This document shows, in pieces, positions 5,389 through 7,198 of a stretch of 7,198 nt of DNA. Every line of letters begins with the position of its first letter. Positions within the stretch are counted from its first letter, which is position 1. Under the pieces are notes generated by a model that was given only the letters and a program-made list of their open reading frames with translations, was not told the origin of the DNA and ran no database searches. Origin of the DNA: an uncultured Clostridia bacterium (GTDB lineage Bacteria; Bacillota; Clostridia; Oscillospirales; Ruminococcaceae); contig CALERQ010000128.1 of the NCBI GenBank assembly GCA_937907305.1, forward strand, positions 1 through 7,198, given 5' to 3'. The translations under genes and the position numbers were made by a program.

Positions 5389-5862
5389 ATGCCGTCCGAT
5401 TTTGAGGCCTTCTATCTGCGGCACTACCGGGCCATCTACCGGGTCTGCTTTGCCTTCCTCAAAAATGCCGCCGATGCCGAGGACTGCACCGAGGATACCT
5501 TTGTCCGCGCCATGACCGCCGAGGTCACCTTCCAGAATGAACGCCACGAGCGCAGCTGGCTCACCACCACCGCCATGAATCTCTGCAAGGACCGCTTAAA
5601 GCACTGGTGGAACAAAAAGACCTCTCCCCTGGAGGAGGAGCTGGAGCAGCCCGCCCCGGAGCAGGAGGATCTCAGCGCCGTCACCGCGGCCGTACAGGCC
5701 CTCCCCGTCAAGTATAAGGAGGTCGTCTGGCTTTATTATTACGAAGGCTACGGCACCGATGAGATCGCGGCCATGCTGCACAGGCCGCCGTCCACCGTCC
5801 GCAATCAGCTGCGGGATGCCCGCATCAAATTAAAAGAATCCCTGGGAGGTGAGGAGCTGTGA
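5389..5862 (+). CDS. ECF (extracytoplasmic function) RNA polymerase sigma factor
   Basis: This 157-residue protein has the two-domain ECF layout. Region 2 spans about residues 4-75, with the DAEDCTEDTFVRAM core (29-42) and the W-x5-N-x3-D-x-L segment (57-70) that contacts the -10 element. An acidic linker (81-96) follows. Region 4 (about 100-152) has ALPVKYKEVVWLYYYEGY and the TDEIAAMLHRPPSTVRNQL helix-turn-helix (123-141) that reads the -35. Regions 1 and 3 are absent, as normal for ECFs. The ATG at 5389 has AGGGGGAG eight bases upstream. Its stop overlaps the GTG of the next gene (GTGA), so the pair is translationally coupled, the usual order for a sigma factor and its anti-sigma. Two promoter motifs lie upstream, one of which recurs before the lipoprotein gene. 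The signal it answers to is unknown. Confidence 0.93.
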   Translation: MPSDFEAFYLRHYRAIYRVCFAFLKNAADAEDCTEDTFVRAMTAEVTFQNERHERSWLTTTAMNLCKDRLKHWWNKKTSPLEEELEQPAPEQEDLSAVTAAVQALPVKYKEVVWLYYYEGYGTDEIAAMLHRPPSTVRNQLRDARIKLKESLGGEEL

Positions 5863-6500
5863 ATCAAAACGAGATCAAAAAGGCGCTGGAGGAAATAGAA
5901 CCCGCCCCTGGCGCGCAGGAGCGCATGTACCAGAATATCCTGCGCAAGGCCGCCGAACAGCAGGCCGCCCCCAAAGAAGAAAATATCACCGCTTTCCCCG
6001 CCCGCAAAAATCCCCAGTGGAAGCGCTGGGGCAGCCTGGCTGCTTGCCTGGCGCTGGTGCTGGCCGTGGGTCTGCTGCTCCCCCGCCTGCGGAATAACGA
6101 TATCGAACCGCCCGATCCGCCGGTGCTGGTCGGCTCCCCCTATGAGGATGTCACCGGCCCCGAAGATTTCGCGAAGCTCGGCTTCACCATCGCGGCCCCG
6201 GCGGAAGCGGAGGACCTCTATTACTACATTCTGGATGGCGAGATCGCAGGGGTAGATTTTGCGCTGAACGGTCACAGCTACACCTACCGGGCAGCCAGGC
6301 TGGAGGGGGATTTTTCCGGAGCCAACGGTATGGTCACCGGCAGCAGCTCCCTTCATGCCGAATACAACGCCACACTGGACCACCTTTCTCCCAACCAGTG
6401 GCGTGCCCATTGGGAATATGATGATGTCAGCTGCTACCTCACCAGCTCCGATGCCGCCGAGGAGGAGATCATCGCCGTGGCGCTCTCCCTCCTCCCGTAA
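5859..6500 (+). CDS. Single-pass membrane protein, probable anti-sigma factor with DUF4367-like outer domain
   Basis: This 213-residue protein has a charged cytoplasmic part (1-56, with a likely amphipathic helix EIKKALEEI and Arg/Lys before the membrane), one helix (about 57-76) and an external domain (77-213). The outer domain ends with the pattern DGEIAGVDFALNGHSYTYRA (126-145), then W-E-Y-DDVSCYLTSSDAAEEEIIAVA, resembling DUF4367-type extracellular domains. No classical zinc-binding HxxxCxxC motif is present in the N-terminal part. The GTG start overlaps the sigma gene stop, and GGGAGG (5844-5849) lies nine bases upstream. The topology and position are those of an anti-sigma factor that holds the sigma at the membrane; this role is inferred from context. 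It could alternatively be a sensor-only partner. A strong terminator follows, ending the operon. Confidence 0.8.
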   Translation: MNQNEIKKALEEIEPAPGAQERMYQNILRKAAEQQAAPKEENITAFPARKNPQWKRWGSLAACLALVLAVGLLLPRLRNNDIEPPDPPVLVGSPYEDVTGPEDFAKLGFTIAAPAEAEDLYYYILDGEIAGVDFALNGHSYTYRAARLEGDFSGANGMVTGSSSLHAEYNATLDHLSPNQWRAHWEYDDVSCYLTSSDAAEEEIIAVALSLLP

Positions 6501-6520
6501 AAACCGCATATTTCACCCCA

Positions 6521-6563
6521 TTTTCGGAGAGCTTCCCCCTCTCCGAAAATTTTTTTATTTTTT
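6521..6563 (+). terminator. Strong intrinsic terminator of the sigma/anti-sigma operon
   Basis: A perfect 11-bp stem (6521-6531 with 6539-6549) with a 7-base loop is followed by seven T, one A and six T. It ends three bases before the ECF-type motif upstream of the lipoprotein gene, so that gene must use its own promoter. Confidence 0.92.
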
Positions 6564-6565
6564 CG

Positions 6566-6592
6566 CCGACAAATCCCACCCCTCCATCGTAT
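6566..6592 (+). promoter_or_regulatory. Candidate ECF-sigma promoter of the lipoprotein gene, copy 2
   Basis: CCGACAA (6566-6572), 13 bases, ATCGTAT (6586-6592), matching the motif at 5336-5362 in both boxes and in spacing. The 13-base spacer is unrelated between copies. No TTGACA-type box is present here. A start near 6600 would give a leader of about 60 bases. Confidence 0.6.
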
Positions 6593-6658
6593 GGATAGAT
6601 GAACGGGAAAAGAAACCTTTCCCCCAAAAATCCATTTCGATAAGGAGAATAAAAAACC

Positions 6659-7198
6659 ATGAAACGCGTTATCACCCTTCTGCTGTCCCTTATGCTCGTC
6701 CTGTCCCTGGCCGCCTGCGGCAACAGCAATAATAACGGCGGCAAGACCGAGGTCACCCTCACCGCCGCCGAGGTGCTCGATTCTCTCAAAAAGTCCCTGG
6801 GCGAAAGCTACACCAGCGATACCGCCGAAACGGAGGACCGCATGACAGGCTACTGGGGCCTCGATCTCAGCCAGGTGGAAAGCTGGGCGGCCGAAACCAA
6901 CTCCAATTCCAGCCTCAATTCCGATTGCGCCATCATCCTCAAGGTAAAGGACGGCTATGCCAATACGGCTGCCGCCGCGCTGCAAAAAGGCTTCGATCAG
7001 ATCGTCAGCTACAACCGCATGTACGATATGGACCTCCAGCGCGTCCTGCAGGGCCGCCTTTACATCAATGGCAACTATGTCGCCCTCATCATTGAGGGTC
7101 AGCAGGGCGATTGGCAGGCCAGCGCCGAGGATCAGGCCAAATTCGCCGCTGAGGAAGCCGCCAAGGTAGACGAGGCCTGGAAAGCCGTCTTTGGGGCC
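6659..7198 (+). CDS. DUF4358-like lipoprotein, incomplete at 3' end
   Basis: The frame stays open from ATG 6659 to the window edge (180 codons, no stop). Residues 1-19 form a lipoprotein signal peptide (MKR, then a hydrophobic core) ending in the lipobox LAAC with Cys20, followed by a Gly/Asn-rich tether. The mature part has a MTGYWGLDLSQVESW segment (about 62-76), a conserved-looking DCAIILKVKDG stretch, an A-x2-ALQKGFDQ helix, and RVLQGRLYINGNYVALII near residues 128-145. This is the layout of DUF4358-type surface lipoproteins of Clostridia, of unknown function. AAGGAG (6642-6647) lies 11 bases before the ATG. It follows the sigma operon terminator and carries its own copy of the ECF-type motif, so it may be a target or accessory sensor of that sigma factor. 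The family call is moderate, the lipoprotein call strong. Confidence 0.82.
   Translation, partial: MKRVITLLLSLMLVLSLAACGNSNNNGGKTEVTLTAAEVLDSLKKSLGESYTSDTAETEDRMTGYWGLDLSQVESWAAETNSNSSLNSDCAIILKVKDGYANTAAAALQKGFDQIVSYNRMYDMDLQRVLQGRLYINGNYVALIIEGQQGDWQASAEDQAKFAAEEAAKVDEAWKAVFGA

Noticed and set aside
4460..5515. 351-residue plus-strand open frame across the acetyltransferase gene
   Set aside because: It runs antisense to a clear hexapeptide-repeat enzyme, crosses a terminator and two promoters, and shows no protein-like pattern.
5805..6509. 234-residue minus-strand open frame opposite the anti-sigma candidate
   Set aside because: It is a shadow of the coupled plus-strand gene, with Gly/Arg-rich unstructured translation and no ribosome site.
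1..7198. CRISPR array, insertion sequence or phage genes
   Set aside because: No regularly spaced repeats, transposase or integrase frames, or terminal inverted repeats with target duplications were seen.

Overview
The window looks like chromosomal DNA of a fairly GC-rich Bacillota (Firmicutes), probably a gut Clostridia/Oscillospirales-type anaerobe. This is inference from several traits: strong Shine-Dalgarno sites, consensus sigma-A promoters, short operons ending in clear intrinsic terminators, and families typical of that group (GTP-type PEPCK, a four-helix DUF2798-like protein, MATE pumps, ECF sigma factors with single-pass partners, a DUF4358-like lipoprotein). No mobile element, CRISPR array, tRNA or rRNA was seen.

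Layout. (1) 2-670, the C-terminal 222 residues of GTP-dependent phosphoenolpyruvate carboxykinase (pckG), then a terminator. (2) 752-1267, a two-helix membrane protein with a YcxB-like C-terminal domain. (3) 1268-1956, an AT-richer patch with a DUF2798-like four-helix membrane protein. (4) 2018-3349 on the minus strand, a MATE-family efflux protein. It converges on the DUF2798 gene at a shared bidirectional terminator and probably starts at TTG 3349, not at an upstream ATG. (5) 3350-3610, a gene-free spacer holding the MATE promoter and a GC-rich cloverleaf palindrome at 3446-3525. (6) 3611-4587, a compact operon: strong promoter, a 32-residue single-helix ORF, a five-helix membrane protein of unknown function, a small Xre/YozG-type regulator, and a terminator. 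(7) 4595-5215 on the minus strand, a LacA/Maa-type sugar O-acetyltransferase whose promoter is overlapped by a perfect 18-bp LacI/GalR-type operator. (8) 5389-6500, an ECF sigma factor translationally coupled to a single-pass membrane protein, probably its anti-sigma factor. (9) 6659 to the window end, a DUF4358-like lipoprotein, incomplete at its 3' end.

The most interesting observation is that the sigma gene and the lipoprotein gene each carry CCGACAA-N13-ATCGTAT upstream. These are 14 identical bases at identical spacing, with the geometry of ECF promoters (-35 element, 16 bases, CGTA). The simplest reading is a self-contained envelope-signalling module. The membrane partner senses something outside the cell and releases the sigma factor, which then transcribes its own operon and the lipoprotein gene. 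This is inference from the sequence and has not been tested.
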